From positions 62,001-126,000 of the forward strand of contig NZ_JBGCCU010000007.1 of NCBI RefSeq assembly GCF_041261445.1: a DNA stretch of 64,000 nt, in the 5' to 3' direction. The notes under the pieces were generated by a model. The model did no database searches. It was not told the origin of the DNA and saw only the letters and a list, made by a program, of their open reading frames with translations. This DNA comes from Catenulispora sp. EB89. Lineage in GTDB: Bacteria; Actinomycetota; Actinomycetes; Streptomycetales; Catenulisporaceae. The first letter of the stretch is position 1; each line of letters opens with the position of its first letter. Positions 35,570 to 43,718 of this stretch are shown piece after piece. The translations under genes were made by a program, and so were the position numbers.

Positions 35570-36784
35570 ATGGTCCGCGCCGTGACCACTCCTGATACGT
35601 CCGACGTCCCCGATGCCTTTGAAGCGCCCGACGTCCTGGCCCCGGCGACCCTCGGACCGGTCCGGCTCCGCAACCGCGTGATCAAATCCGCCACCTTCGA
35701 AGGCGCCACCCCGCACGCCCTGGTGACCGACGACCTGATCGCCTACCACCGCCGCCCAGCCGCCGGTGGCGTCGGCATGACCACCGTCGCCTACCTGGCC
35801 GTCTCCCCGGAGGGCCGTACTGAGCGCCGGCAGATCCACTGGCGGCCCGAGGCCGTGCCGGGCCTGCGCGAGCTCACCGACGCCGTTCACGCCGAGGGCG
35901 CGGCGGTCTCGGCGCAGATCGGGCACGCCGGACCGGTGGCCGACGCGCGCTCGAACCGTGCCACGGCCCTGTCCTGCTCGCCGATGCTGAACCCGATCAG
36001 CTTCCGCCGCACCCGCGCCGCCAGCGCCGCCGACATCGAGCGGATCACCGCCGACCACGCCCGGGCCGCGCGGCTGGCGATCGAATCAGGGTTCGACGCC
36101 GTCGAGATCCACCTCGGCCACAACTACTTCGCCAGCGCCTTCCTGTCCCCGCGCCTGAACAAGCGCGACGACGAGTACGGCGGCCCGCTCGCCAACCGCG
36201 CCAAGGTCGCGCTGGGCCTGGCGCGCGCCGTCCGGGACGAGGTCGGCGACCGGATCGCCGTCACCGCGAAGCTGAACATGGAGGACGGCTACCCCGGCGG
36301 CCTGCGCATCGAGGACAGCTTGCAGGTCGCGCAATGGCTGCAAGAAGACGGCACGCTGGACGCCCTGGAGCTGACCGCCGGCAGCTCCCTGATGAACCCG
36401 ATGTACCTGTTCACCGGCGACGTGCCGCTGCGGGAGTTCGCCGCGCAGTTCCCGCCGTTGCCGCGGCTCGGAATCCGCTTGTTCGGCAAGAAGTTCCTGC
36501 GCGCCTATCCGTATCAGGACACGTATCTGATGGAACGCGCGCTGCGTTTCCGTGCCGAGCTCACGCTCCCGCTGATCCTGCTCGGCGGGGTCACCACGCG
36601 CGCCACGATGGACCGTGCGATGGCCGCCGGTTTCCAGTACGTGGCGATGGCGCGGGCCCTGTTGCGCGAGCCGGATCTGGTGAACCGCATCGCCGCCGAC
36701 GCCTCCACGCCGTCGCTGTGCATCCACTGCAACAGGTGCATGCCGACGATCTACACCGGGACGAAGTGCACTGAGGTCGGGTGA
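35570..36784 (+). CDS. Old Yellow Enzyme-type NADH:flavin oxidoreductase
   Basis: 404 residues. The FMN-binding TIM barrel shows LGPVRLRNRVIKSATFEGAT, SAQIGHAGPVAD, VEIHLGHNYFASAFLSPRLN and the C-terminal phosphate-binding ILLGGVTTRATMDRAM. A C-terminal Cys cluster (C-I-H-C-N-R-C then a Cys 10 residues on) resembles the 4Fe-4S site of 2,4-dienoyl-CoA reductase. The second FAD/NAD domain of those enzymes is missing, so the cluster sits at the very C-terminus. It may reduce enoyl or enone substrates. A GTG four codons in (35582) is an alternative start. Confidence 0.85.
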   Translation: MVRAVTTPDTSDVPDAFEAPDVLAPATLGPVRLRNRVIKSATFEGATPHALVTDDLIAYHRRPAAGGVGMTTVAYLAVSPEGRTERRQIHWRPEAVPGLRELTDAVHAEGAAVSAQIGHAGPVADARSNRATALSCSPMLNPISFRRTRAASAADIERITADHARAARLAIESGFDAVEIHLGHNYFASAFLSPRLNKRDDEYGGPLANRAKVALGLARAVRDEVGDRIAVTAKLNMEDGYPGGLRIEDSLQVAQWLQEDGTLDALELTAGSSLMNPMYLFTGDVPLREFAAQFPPLPRLGIRLFGKKFLRAYPYQDTYLMERALRFRAELTLPLILLGGVTTRATMDRAMAAGFQYVAMARALLREPDLVNRIAADASTPSLCIHCNRCMPTIYTGTKCTEVG

Positions 36785-37835
36785 CCCGCGCGCCGAAGAC
36801 CTGTGAGATTGGGCGCTCCTGCTTGATGGGTGAGTGAGTGGGTGGGTGGGTGGGTGGGGCTGGGGTGCGGTGGGTGTGGCGGGCGCGACGGGTGCGGTTT
36901 GTTTGTTGGTTTTAAGAGCTTTTTACGGCTTCGCCTAAGGTTTGGTGACCTCGCTGGGTGGCGCAGTTCGGTGGTGCCGCGCTGGTTGCGCTGGCGGCCG
37001 GCGGTCTTGCTGGACACGACCGCGCACAGGTCCGAGTCACTGCGCATGCGTTACGTAGGCGGCGATCGTCGGGCGTGGTGGGTGCCTGAAGTCAAGGGCA
37101 GGCGCCTCCGGCGGGGGCACTCGAGACTCTGAGGGATCCCCAACCCCCCGCCTCGGCGGCGGTCCGAGTGTTGGTCGCCGAGTCCCGGATCCCTCGTCGC
37201 TGACGTCGCCCTAAAGGGAACCATCCCGGCCTGGCGGGGTAAAGCCGGATCGCAGGCTGCTGTGGTCGGGTCGCGTTCGGCTTGACCCCGCCAGTCCGGG
37301 CTGGTTGTGCAAGCACCGCCGACAGCGACGAGGGATCCGGGACAACCCCGCCTGTGGTGTGGACGGGGTCCACTCGGGGGCACGGGCGGCGGTGAGTTGT
37401 CGTGTGGGGGTTGCGGGGACCCGTTCCCACAGGCGGGGTGTCCGGGGAACCAGGGACAAAGGCGACCGCAAGAAACGATCGCCGGCCGCCAACGCGTCCC
37501 CCAGGCATACCACCGAACTGCGCCACCCAGCGGATCCTTCTTAAAGCCCTGCGAAGCCGTAAAAGCTCTTAAAACCCACCAACAAACCGCACCCGTCGCG
37601 CCCACCACACCCCAGCCACCAGCACCTGAGATTGACGTTTCAACCTGCGGCGGCGCCGTGCCGCACAGCACGCTCATCCGCACGCTCAGCGTCCCCCGAA
37701 CGGCGCATGGCGGCTCGCCACCCCTGCGCGGCGCGGAGCAAGGATGGCGGAGGTGTTCGACACCAGGCGTCGCCTCGGGTCGGCGGGAGCTCCTTCCGCC
37801 GCGACGGCGCTTTCTGAATCCCCCGAGGGGGAATC
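36785..37835. repeat. About 1-kb gene-free palindromic element with nested hairpins
   Basis: No gene is credible here: short ORFs run in all frames and share peptide fragments (TTELRHPA in opposite orientations) only because the DNA is inverted-repeated. Outer arms 36858-37010 and 37469-37617 are imperfect inverted copies; exact blocks include 36881-36903 with 37581-37603 (23 bp) and 36952-36975 with 37509-37532 (24 bp). Inside are a perfect 21-bp hairpin (37182-37202 with 37323-37343), a nested 19/21 hairpin (37226-37246 with 37279-37299) and a 13-bp one (37345-37357 with 37427-37439). A G-quadruplex motif (36840-36859) flanks the left arm. It may be a dispersed non-coding repeat, a mobile remnant or a structured RNA gene. 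Confidence 0.8.
36840..36859 (+). other. G-quadruplex motif, five GGG runs with single-T loops
   Basis: GGG runs at 36840-42, 36844-46, 36848-50, 36852-54 and 36856-59 separated by single T: the sequence type that forms very stable parallel quadruplexes. It directly abuts the left arm of the inverted repeat. Confidence 0.8.
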
Positions 37836-38300
37836 ATGTTCTCTCGTCGAATCGCTTCCCGGATCGGTGTGGGACTCGGCACGCTCGCCCTCGCGAGCGC
37901 CCCGCTGGCGGCCTCCGCGGCCACCGGGACCCACGTGCCGGCCAAGGCCCCGGCCACGTGCAGCAACCAGGGTTGCAACGGCAAGGACCCGCAGGCCACC
38001 GGCTGTTCGCAGACCTACCAGGCCCGGGACATCCGGACCGCGAACATCATGAGCAACGGCAAGAAGGTCGGCTGGGTCGAACTACGGTGGTCTCCGTACT
38101 GCGGCAACAACTGGGCCCGCGTGGTCTCCGCGGTCGGGACGGCCAACCTGGCCGCCACCGCCACCCGCTCCGACGGCGCCAAGATGTCCGCCAGCGGCAA
38201 GGGCACCGTGGTCTGGACCCCGATGATCTTCGGCCGGGACCTGTGCGTCTCCGCGACCGGCACGATCAACGGGGCCACTGCCACCACGTCGTGCGGATGA
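37836..38300 (+). CDS. Secreted DUF2690-family protein
   Basis: 154 residues. A signal peptide (LGTLALASAPLAASAATG cleavage region) leads a mature domain with six Cys (CSNQGC, GCSQTY, YCGNNW, LCVSATG, and a C-terminal SCG). GKDPQATGC and VELRWSPYCGNNWARV are hallmarks of DUF2690, a small exported domain of unknown function in actinobacteria. A GAGGGGGAATC ribosome site precedes the ATG. It follows directly on the palindromic element, so its promoter probably lies in or just after that element. Confidence 0.85.
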   Translation: MFSRRIASRIGVGLGTLALASAPLAASAATGTHVPAKAPATCSNQGCNGKDPQATGCSQTYQARDIRTANIMSNGKKVGWVELRWSPYCGNNWARVVSAVGTANLAATATRSDGAKMSASGKGTVVWTPMIFGRDLCVSATGTINGATATTSCG

Positions 38301-38390
38301 CGGCGGGCACAACCAGGCGCATAGTGGAGACAGCGACGGCTGCGCGGTCGGGCATCGCGTGACCGGTCCGGAGGACGTTTCCCCCCAGAA

Positions 38391-38425
38391 GCGGGCGGGC
38401 CGCACGACATTGGCGGCCCGCCCGC
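38391..38425. terminator. Bidirectional terminator between DUF2690 and HAD genes
   Basis: Perfect 13-bp arms (38391-38403 and 38413-38425) around a 9-base loop between convergent genes, followed by ACCTTTG. Confidence 0.75.
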
Positions 38426-38445
38426 ACCTTTGTAGTCGCGGGTGC

Positions 38446-39153
38446 TCAGACCAGGGACAGCAGCTCTGTCAGAGAGCTGATGACCGGTACGTCCACGTCT
38501 TCCGGCCTCGTCCGCGCATCCTCCGGCCGGATCATCGCGCGGCCCTGATACCCCAGCGCGATGGCGGCCGCGACCAGCTCCGGATCGTCGTCGACGAACA
38601 GGCAGTCGGCCGGCGCCAGGCCCAGGGCCTCGCTGGCGTGGTGGTACATCCGCGGATCCGGCTTGTTGCAGCCGAGGACTTTCGAGATCGCGTAGGCGTC
38701 GAAGAAGCCGCCGAGGCCGATGGCGGCGTGCAGCTCGGGCAGGTTCGGCCAGGCGTCGGACACCACGGCCAGCGGGACGCCGCGCTCGCGCAGTTCCGTC
38801 AGGGTCCCGATGACCTCGGGGAAGGTCTCCAGGAGGGTTTCCGGCGGGACGTCCCGCACCAGCGCCGCCAACAGCTCCGGGGACGCCTGTACGCCGATGT
38901 GTGTCAGCATCGTGCGATGGTAGTCGTCGTGCTCCGGGGTGGAAGCGGCGGCGGCCATGAAGCGGTCGCCTTCGCGGACAGCTTCGGCCAGCTCTTCGTC
39001 GGTGACGTGCGGAGCGTGCGCCTTCACCGTCGCCTCGAAGTCGGCGCGGGGATTCCACCGGCCGCCGATGGGCTGCATCAGGACGCCGCCGGAGTCGAGC
39101 AGAAGTGCCTTCGGAACTCGGGGTGCCTGGGGAACCTGAGGAGTCTGCGTCAC
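38446..39153 (-). CDS. HAD-family hydrolase, coupled to ligD polymerase
   Basis: 235 residues, HAD-IA type. Motif I is LLLDSGGVLM (nucleophile Asp, with Gly where most have the second Asp), motif II is PLAVVSDAWPN, the Lys is in SKVLGCNKPDPRMY and motif III is CLFVDDDPELV. The expected reaction is phosphoester hydrolysis. The GTG start shares the sequence GTGA with the stop of the ligD polymerase gene, so it is translated with NHEJ components. Whether it processes DNA-end or nucleotide phosphates is unknown. Small Pro/Gln-rich N-tail of about 12 residues. Confidence 0.8.
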   Translation of the reverse strand: MTQTPQVPQAPRVPKALLLDSGGVLMQPIGGRWNPRADFEATVKAHAPHVTDEELAEAVREGDRFMAAAASTPEHDDYHRTMLTHIGVQASPELLAALVRDVPPETLLETFPEVIGTLTELRERGVPLAVVSDAWPNLPELHAAIGLGGFFDAYAISKVLGCNKPDPRMYHHASEALGLAPADCLFVDDDPELVAAAIALGYQGRAMIRPEDARTRPEDVDVPVISSLTELLSLV

Positions 39154-40028
39154 AGTCCTGATAGTAGATCGCCGTACCGCGCGACTTGATCCAATGCGCG
39201 CGCCGGCGGGAAGCGCAGATCCTCGGGGCTTTTCGCCGCCGCCAACTGCTCCCAGGTCACCGGCGTCGACACCGCCGGATGCGGTGTGGCGCGCAGCGAG
39301 TAGGGCGCGATGGTGGTCTTGGCGTGCGTGTTCTGCGACCAGTCCACGAACACCTTCCCGGGCCGCTCGGCCTTGGACATGCTGGAGACGACCAGGTCGC
39401 GGTGTGTGCCCTCCAGGGCTCGGGCGATGGTGTGCGCGAGTTCTCGGGCCTGCTCGCCGGTGACGCCTTCCAGCGGCGCGTACAGGTGCAGGCCCTTGGC
39501 GCCGGAGGTCTTCGCTGACAGCTCCAGGCCGTGCGTGGACAGCAGATCCCGGGCCGCGAGCGCGACCCGTACGCAGTCCACCACCGTGGCTGGCGCGCCC
39601 GGATCCAGGTCCAGCACCAGCAGGTCGTGGTGGTCCTGGTCGGAGACCCGCCACTGCGGGACGTGGAACTCGATCGCCGCCAGGTTCGCCGCCCACATCA
39701 GCGAGGACAGGTCGTCGATGAGGACGTACTCGACCTCCTTGCCGGAGCTGGTCGCCGCGATGTCGGCGGTGCGGACCCAGGACGGCCGGTGCGCCGGCGC
39801 GTGCTTGGCGAAGAACCCTGAGGTGTCCACGCCGTCGGGGTAGCGGATGAAGGTCACCGGCCGGTCGGTCAGGTGCGGCAGCATCACCGGGGCGACGCGC
39901 GCGTAGTAGTCGAGGATCTCGCCTTTGGTGAAGCCGTCTTCGGGATACAGGACTTTGTCGAGGTTGGTGAGCTTCACCGTTCGGCCGTCGATCTCGACGC
40001 TCTGGGAGGCCTGGGCGTCAGGACTCAC
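39150..40028 (-). CDS. ligD: NHEJ polymerase/primase (LigD Pol domain as separate protein)
   Basis: 292 residues of the archaeo-eukaryotic primase fold found in LigD. The catalytic pair is Asp140/Asp142 in LLVLDLDPG. VEIDGRTVKLTNLDKVLYPE, IEFHVPQWR and VFVDWSQNTHAKTTIAPYSLR are typical. It adds nucleotides or ribonucleotides at broken ends before ligation. In mycobacteria this domain is fused to the ligase; here the functions are split over two overlapping genes (11-base overlap). GTG start. Confidence 0.92.
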   Translation of the reverse strand: MSPDAQASQSVEIDGRTVKLTNLDKVLYPEDGFTKGEILDYYARVAPVMLPHLTDRPVTFIRYPDGVDTSGFFAKHAPAHRPSWVRTADIAATSSGKEVEYVLIDDLSSLMWAANLAAIEFHVPQWRVSDQDHHDLLVLDLDPGAPATVVDCVRVALAARDLLSTHGLELSAKTSGAKGLHLYAPLEGVTGEQARELAHTIARALEGTHRDLVVSSMSKAERPGKVFVDWSQNTHAKTTIAPYSLRATPHPAVSTPVTWEQLAAAKSPEDLRFPPARALDQVARYGDLLSGL

Positions 40029-41484
40029 GGACCACCTCCGTGGCGTCCTTGTCGGGGCGGATGCCCTTGAAGACGGGATGGCGCAGGCGGCCCTTCGTGG
40101 TCCACTCGCCGAACGTCACCTCGGCGACCACGACCGGCTCGACCCAGGTGGCCACGCGGGCGTCGACGGCGTCCACGGCGGTGGCGAACGGGCTTTCGGG
40201 CGTCGCCAGCTCCGACAGCGCCTCCAGCAGGACTCTGCGATCGTGCTCGGTGAAGCCGCTGCCGACCTTGCCGGCGTAGCGCAGGCGTCCGGCGTCGTCC
40301 GGGATGCCGAGCAGCAGCGCGCCGACTTCGCGAGGCGGGCGTCCGGGGACGGCGCCGTGGCCCTTCAGCGGGGTGAAGCCGCCGATGACCGCGTCCTGGG
40401 TGGCGGTCAGCTTGACCTTGCGCCACGCCGGAGACCGCGTCCCCGGTTGGTAGGTCGAGTCCAGGCGCTTGGCCACGATGCCTTCCAGGCCGGCCTGACG
40501 CGCCGCTTTCAGCACGTCGGCGACCGGTGTGTCAGGGAACGAAGGCGACGTCTGCCAGTGTGGTCCGGACAGCTCCAGGGACTCCAGCAGTCCGCGGCGG
40601 TCCTTGTAGGGGAGTTCCAGGGTGGAGCGGCCGTCCAGGTGCAGCAGGTCGAAGATCAAGTAAGAGGCCGGATTCGTCCGGGACAGCCGCGTCGCTTCCG
40701 ATCCGCTGGTGCCGAAGCGGGGCTGCAGGGCGCCGAAGCTGACCTTGCCGTCGTCGTCCAGGGCGATGATCTCGCCGTCGAGCAGGAGCTGGGCGCTGCT
40801 GACGGTCTTGGCCAGGGCCTTGAGCTCCGGGTAGGTGTCGGTGAGGTCGTTGCCGTTGCGGGAGCGCAGCCGGGCCCGGCCGCCCTCGATGCGGCACAGG
40901 GCCCTGATGCCGTCCCACTTGAACTCGGCGGCCCAGCCGGTGCCGGCCGGGGCGGTGCCGGGGATCGCGAGCATCGGGCGCAGGTCGTCCGGCGGCGCGG
41001 CGAGGTCAGGGTCCTGACCCTTCTCGCGGTGGATCATCCAGTCGGAGCTGTCGGCGCCGCCGGTGCGGAACAGGGTGTAGTGGCCCGAAAGGCGTTCGCC
41101 AGTCAGTTCGACTTTGATCTCGTCCTCGGTCCATTTCTCCGGCAGGTAGGTGCCTCGGTCGTAGGTGGCGACGGTGCCCGCGCCGTACTCGCCGGCCGGG
41201 ATGCGGCCGGTGAAGTCGGCGTACTCCACCGGATGGTCCTCGGTGCGCACGGCACGGTGGTTGCCTCTGGGATCGGTGGGGACGCCTTTCGGCAGGGCCC
41301 AGGAGACCAGGACGCCGTCGTGTTCCAGGCGGAAGTCCCAGTGCAGCGCGCTGGCGTGGTGTTCCTGCACCACGAAGATCGGCTGCCTGCCCCGCCGCTT
41401 CCTCGGCGGCGTCCCGGGAACCGGCTCCGGCGTGCGCGCGGCGTCCCGCTTGGCGCGGTACTCGTGCAGCCGGTCGGGTTCCAC
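40018..41484 (-). CDS. ligD: NHEJ ATP-dependent DNA ligase with 3'-phosphoesterase domain
   Basis: 488 residues. The N-terminal phosphoesterase domain (about 30-160) has FVVQEHHASALHWDFRLEHD, with the His/Asp metal ligands, and PKGVPTDPRGNHRAVRTEDH. The ligase domain starts near residue 165; Lys189 in AEFKWDGIRAL forms the adenylate, LLDGEIIALDD and GIVAKRLDSTY are motifs III/IV, and a C-terminal OB fold ends GRLRHPVFKGIRPDK. It seals double-strand breaks held by Ku. GTG start at 41484. It is divergent from ku, with 64 bases between starts. Confidence 0.93.
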   Translation of the reverse strand: MEPDRLHEYRAKRDAARTPEPVPGTPPRKRRGRQPIFVVQEHHASALHWDFRLEHDGVLVSWALPKGVPTDPRGNHRAVRTEDHPVEYADFTGRIPAGEYGAGTVATYDRGTYLPEKWTEDEIKVELTGERLSGHYTLFRTGGADSSDWMIHREKGQDPDLAAPPDDLRPMLAIPGTAPAGTGWAAEFKWDGIRALCRIEGGRARLRSRNGNDLTDTYPELKALAKTVSSAQLLLDGEIIALDDDGKVSFGALQPRFGTSGSEATRLSRTNPASYLIFDLLHLDGRSTLELPYKDRRGLLESLELSGPHWQTSPSFPDTPVADVLKAARQAGLEGIVAKRLDSTYQPGTRSPAWRKVKLTATQDAVIGGFTPLKGHGAVPGRPPREVGALLLGIPDDAGRLRYAGKVGSGFTEHDRRVLLEALSELATPESPFATAVDAVDARVATWVEPVVVAEVTFGEWTTKGRLRHPVFKGIRPDKDATEVVRES

Positions 41485-41548
41485 CGCTCCATGACATCCC
41501 GGGCCCGGCCGGGGTGCGAGTCCGGATGATCCGAATTAGCGTCGGGGC

Positions 41549-42574
41549 ATGCGGGCGATCTGGAGCGGCGTCATCTCCTTCGGCATGGTGACGGTGCCGG
41601 TGAAGATGTTCGGCGCGACCGAGGAGAAGCGGGTCGCGTTCCATCAGGTGCACGTCGCCGACGGCGGCCGGGTGCGGCAGAAGCGGGTCTGCGAGCTCGA
41701 CGGCGAGGAGGTGGCGCTGTCCGACGTGGCCAAGGGGTACCAGCTGCCCGACGGCGACGTCGTGGTGCTCACCACGAAGGACTTCGACGGGCTGCCGGAG
41801 GCGATCGCGAAGACCATCTCGGTCGAGGCGTTCGTCCCGGAGGAGCAGATCGACCCGATCATGTATTCGAAGTCGTACTACCTGGCGCCGGACAAGCTGG
41901 GCGTCCGGCCCTACGCGCTGCTGCGCGACGCCATGGCCGCCTCGGGCCGGGTGGCGGTGGTGCGGTTCGCGATGCGCGAGCGGGAGAGCCTGGCCGCGCT
42001 GCGGGTACGCGACGACGTGCTCACGCTGGAGACCATGCTGTGGGCCGATGAGGTCCGCAAGCCCGACTTCGACTTCCTGGAGTCCAAGGTCGAGCCCAAG
42101 GCCGCCGAGCTGAAGATGGCCGAACTCCTGATCGACTCGCTGAGCACCGACTTCGACCCCGCGGACTACCACGACAACTACCGCGAGGCGCTGGAGGAGG
42201 TCATCGAGAACAAGGTGGCCGGCCGCGAGGTCGTCACCCCGCCCGCCCCGGCCGAGGGCGGAGCGCAGGTGATCGACCTGATGGCGGCACTGAAGGCGAG
42301 CGTGGAGGCGGCGAAGAAGACGCGCGGGGGCGCGGGTGCCCCGGCGTCGTCGGGGAGCTCGAAGGCTTCGCAGGAGTCTGCGGCGCCGGCGAAGAAGGCC
42401 GCGGCCAAGAAGACCGCGGCGGCGAAGAAGACGGCGGCGTCGGCATCGAAGAGTACTGCTACGCCCGCACGGGCGGCGAAGGGCGCACGGGGCGCGGCGA
42501 AGGCCACGGACCTGCACAAGCCCGCGCGGAAGAAGCCGGCGACGAAGTCGACTTCCACGCGCCGCAGCGCCTGA
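41549..42574 (+). CDS. ku: Ku DNA end-binding protein
   Basis: 341 residues. The Ku core (MRAIWSGVISFGMVTVPVKM through DLMAALKASVEAA, about 1-255) forms a ring on DNA ends. It is followed by a long basic tail made of AAKKTAAAKKTA-like repeats, as found in actinobacterial Ku with extended C-termini that aid DNA threading and ligase recruitment. It is the partner of LigD encoded divergently. The ATG at 41549 begins the standard family N-terminus. Confidence 0.95.
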   Translation: MRAIWSGVISFGMVTVPVKMFGATEEKRVAFHQVHVADGGRVRQKRVCELDGEEVALSDVAKGYQLPDGDVVVLTTKDFDGLPEAIAKTISVEAFVPEEQIDPIMYSKSYYLAPDKLGVRPYALLRDAMAASGRVAVVRFAMRERESLAALRVRDDVLTLETMLWADEVRKPDFDFLESKVEPKAAELKMAELLIDSLSTDFDPADYHDNYREALEEVIENKVAGREVVTPPAPAEGGAQVIDLMAALKASVEAAKKTRGGAGAPASSGSSKASQESAAPAKKAAAKKTAAAKKTAASASKSTATPARAAKGARGAAKATDLHKPARKKPATKSTSTRRSA

Positions 42575-42598
42575 GGCGCTTGAGGCGCTTGGGGTCGC

Positions 42599-43609
42599 TC
42601 AGCCGCCGAGCCGCGCCGCCAGGGCCTCGGTCGCGATCTCATAGTGCGCCAGGGTTCGAACATCGGTGTACCCGAGCGAGTGGTTGACGCCGATCATGTA
42701 CGTGTTGTCCGACGCGGTCTGCGTCGTCACCCGCGCCACCTCGGGCCGGGACGCCATCAGCCGGCGCATCATCTCGGCCTTGATCGCCCGCCCGAGCCCG
42801 TGGCCCCGGTGTTCCTCGCGTACCGCGGTGTCCATCTGGCGCGCCTGGTCGAGATCGCCGGGCCGGATGATGAGCTCGGTGATTCCGGCGACCTCGCTGG
42901 TGGCCTCGTGGACGGCGACGACGACCGGCACGTACTGCCCGGCCGCGATGACGGCGGCTTCGTCGTCGCGGATGCGCTGCGGCGTCCAGGCCGTCCCCTC
43001 CCAGACCAGGTCCTGGGTGGGGGAGTCGTCGATGGCTTTGCGGGCCTCGGCGTAGGAGGCGATGAGCTCTTCGGGGGCGGCCTCGTCCCAGGCGTGCAGG
43101 CGATAGCCGTCCGGCGTGGGGACGTCCCACAACGTCCGATCGACCGACGTCGTCTCCAAGGTCTGCGACACCCCGCGGATCGTGCAGGCCAGCCCCATCG
43201 CCTCGGCGAACGGCTCGCCGGCCGACCCGCCGACGACGTTCAGCGCCAGCACCCGCGGCCGTCCCGAGGCCTGCACCGACGGCAGCAGCGCACGCAGGAA
43301 CGCGGTACCGATGCCCTGACGGCGCCGGTCGACGTCGACTTCGATGAACACCAGCGCCATGTCCGTGTTCTCGCGGTCCGGCAGCGACACCACCGCGAAC
43401 CCGGTCAGGCCCTCGGCGTCGCGCGCGGTCCAGAAGGTCCGGGGGCCGAAGGACACGGCGTCCTGCCCGCTCAGCAGCTCGATGGTCGCCGCCAGCGGGA
43501 AGGGCGGAGTTCCAGGCCGGTCGAAGGCCTGGATGCGGGCCCGCATCTCGGTGATGGCCTCGTAGTCCGCGCCGGAGGCCGTGCTCGGATCGAAGGGGGT
43601 GAACTGCAC
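42599..43609 (-). CDS. Tandem GNAT N-acetyltransferase
   Basis: 336 residues with two GNAT domains. The first has the acetyl-CoA pyrophosphate motif RRRQGIGTAFLRALL near residue 95; the second has EEHRGHGLGRAIKAEMMRRL near residue 270, preceded by VAGITELIIRPGD. Double GNATs of this kind resemble mycothiol synthase-like or aminoglycoside/amine acetyltransferases. The substrate cannot be told. GTG start with GAGG seven bases upstream. It converges with ku. Confidence 0.85.
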   Translation of the reverse strand: MQFTPFDPSTASGADYEAITEMRARIQAFDRPGTPPFPLAATIELLSGQDAVSFGPRTFWTARDAEGLTGFAVVSLPDRENTDMALVFIEVDVDRRRQGIGTAFLRALLPSVQASGRPRVLALNVVGGSAGEPFAEAMGLACTIRGVSQTLETTSVDRTLWDVPTPDGYRLHAWDEAAPEELIASYAEARKAIDDSPTQDLVWEGTAWTPQRIRDDEAAVIAAGQYVPVVVAVHEATSEVAGITELIIRPGDLDQARQMDTAVREEHRGHGLGRAIKAEMMRRLMASRPEVARVTTQTASDNTYMIGVNHSLGYTDVRTLAHYEIATEALAARLGG

Positions 43610-43718
43610 GCCGTTGCCTCACTGGTCGAAGAAAGGGATCTTGACCAGGATGCTATTCGGGCTGCCGGGGGTGTCCAGCGATTATCTCGCGCACTCCCGT
43701 GCGGTGGCCGGCAGTGCG

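Noticed and set aside
36858-37617. Insertion sequence or transposon
   Set aside because: No transposase fragment is detectable between the inverted arms and no target-site duplication is evident; kept as an unexplained repeat.
36751-37683. Several 60-210-codon frames in the palindromic element
   Set aside because: All are low-complexity, overlap each other on both strands and share peptides only because of the inverted repeat.
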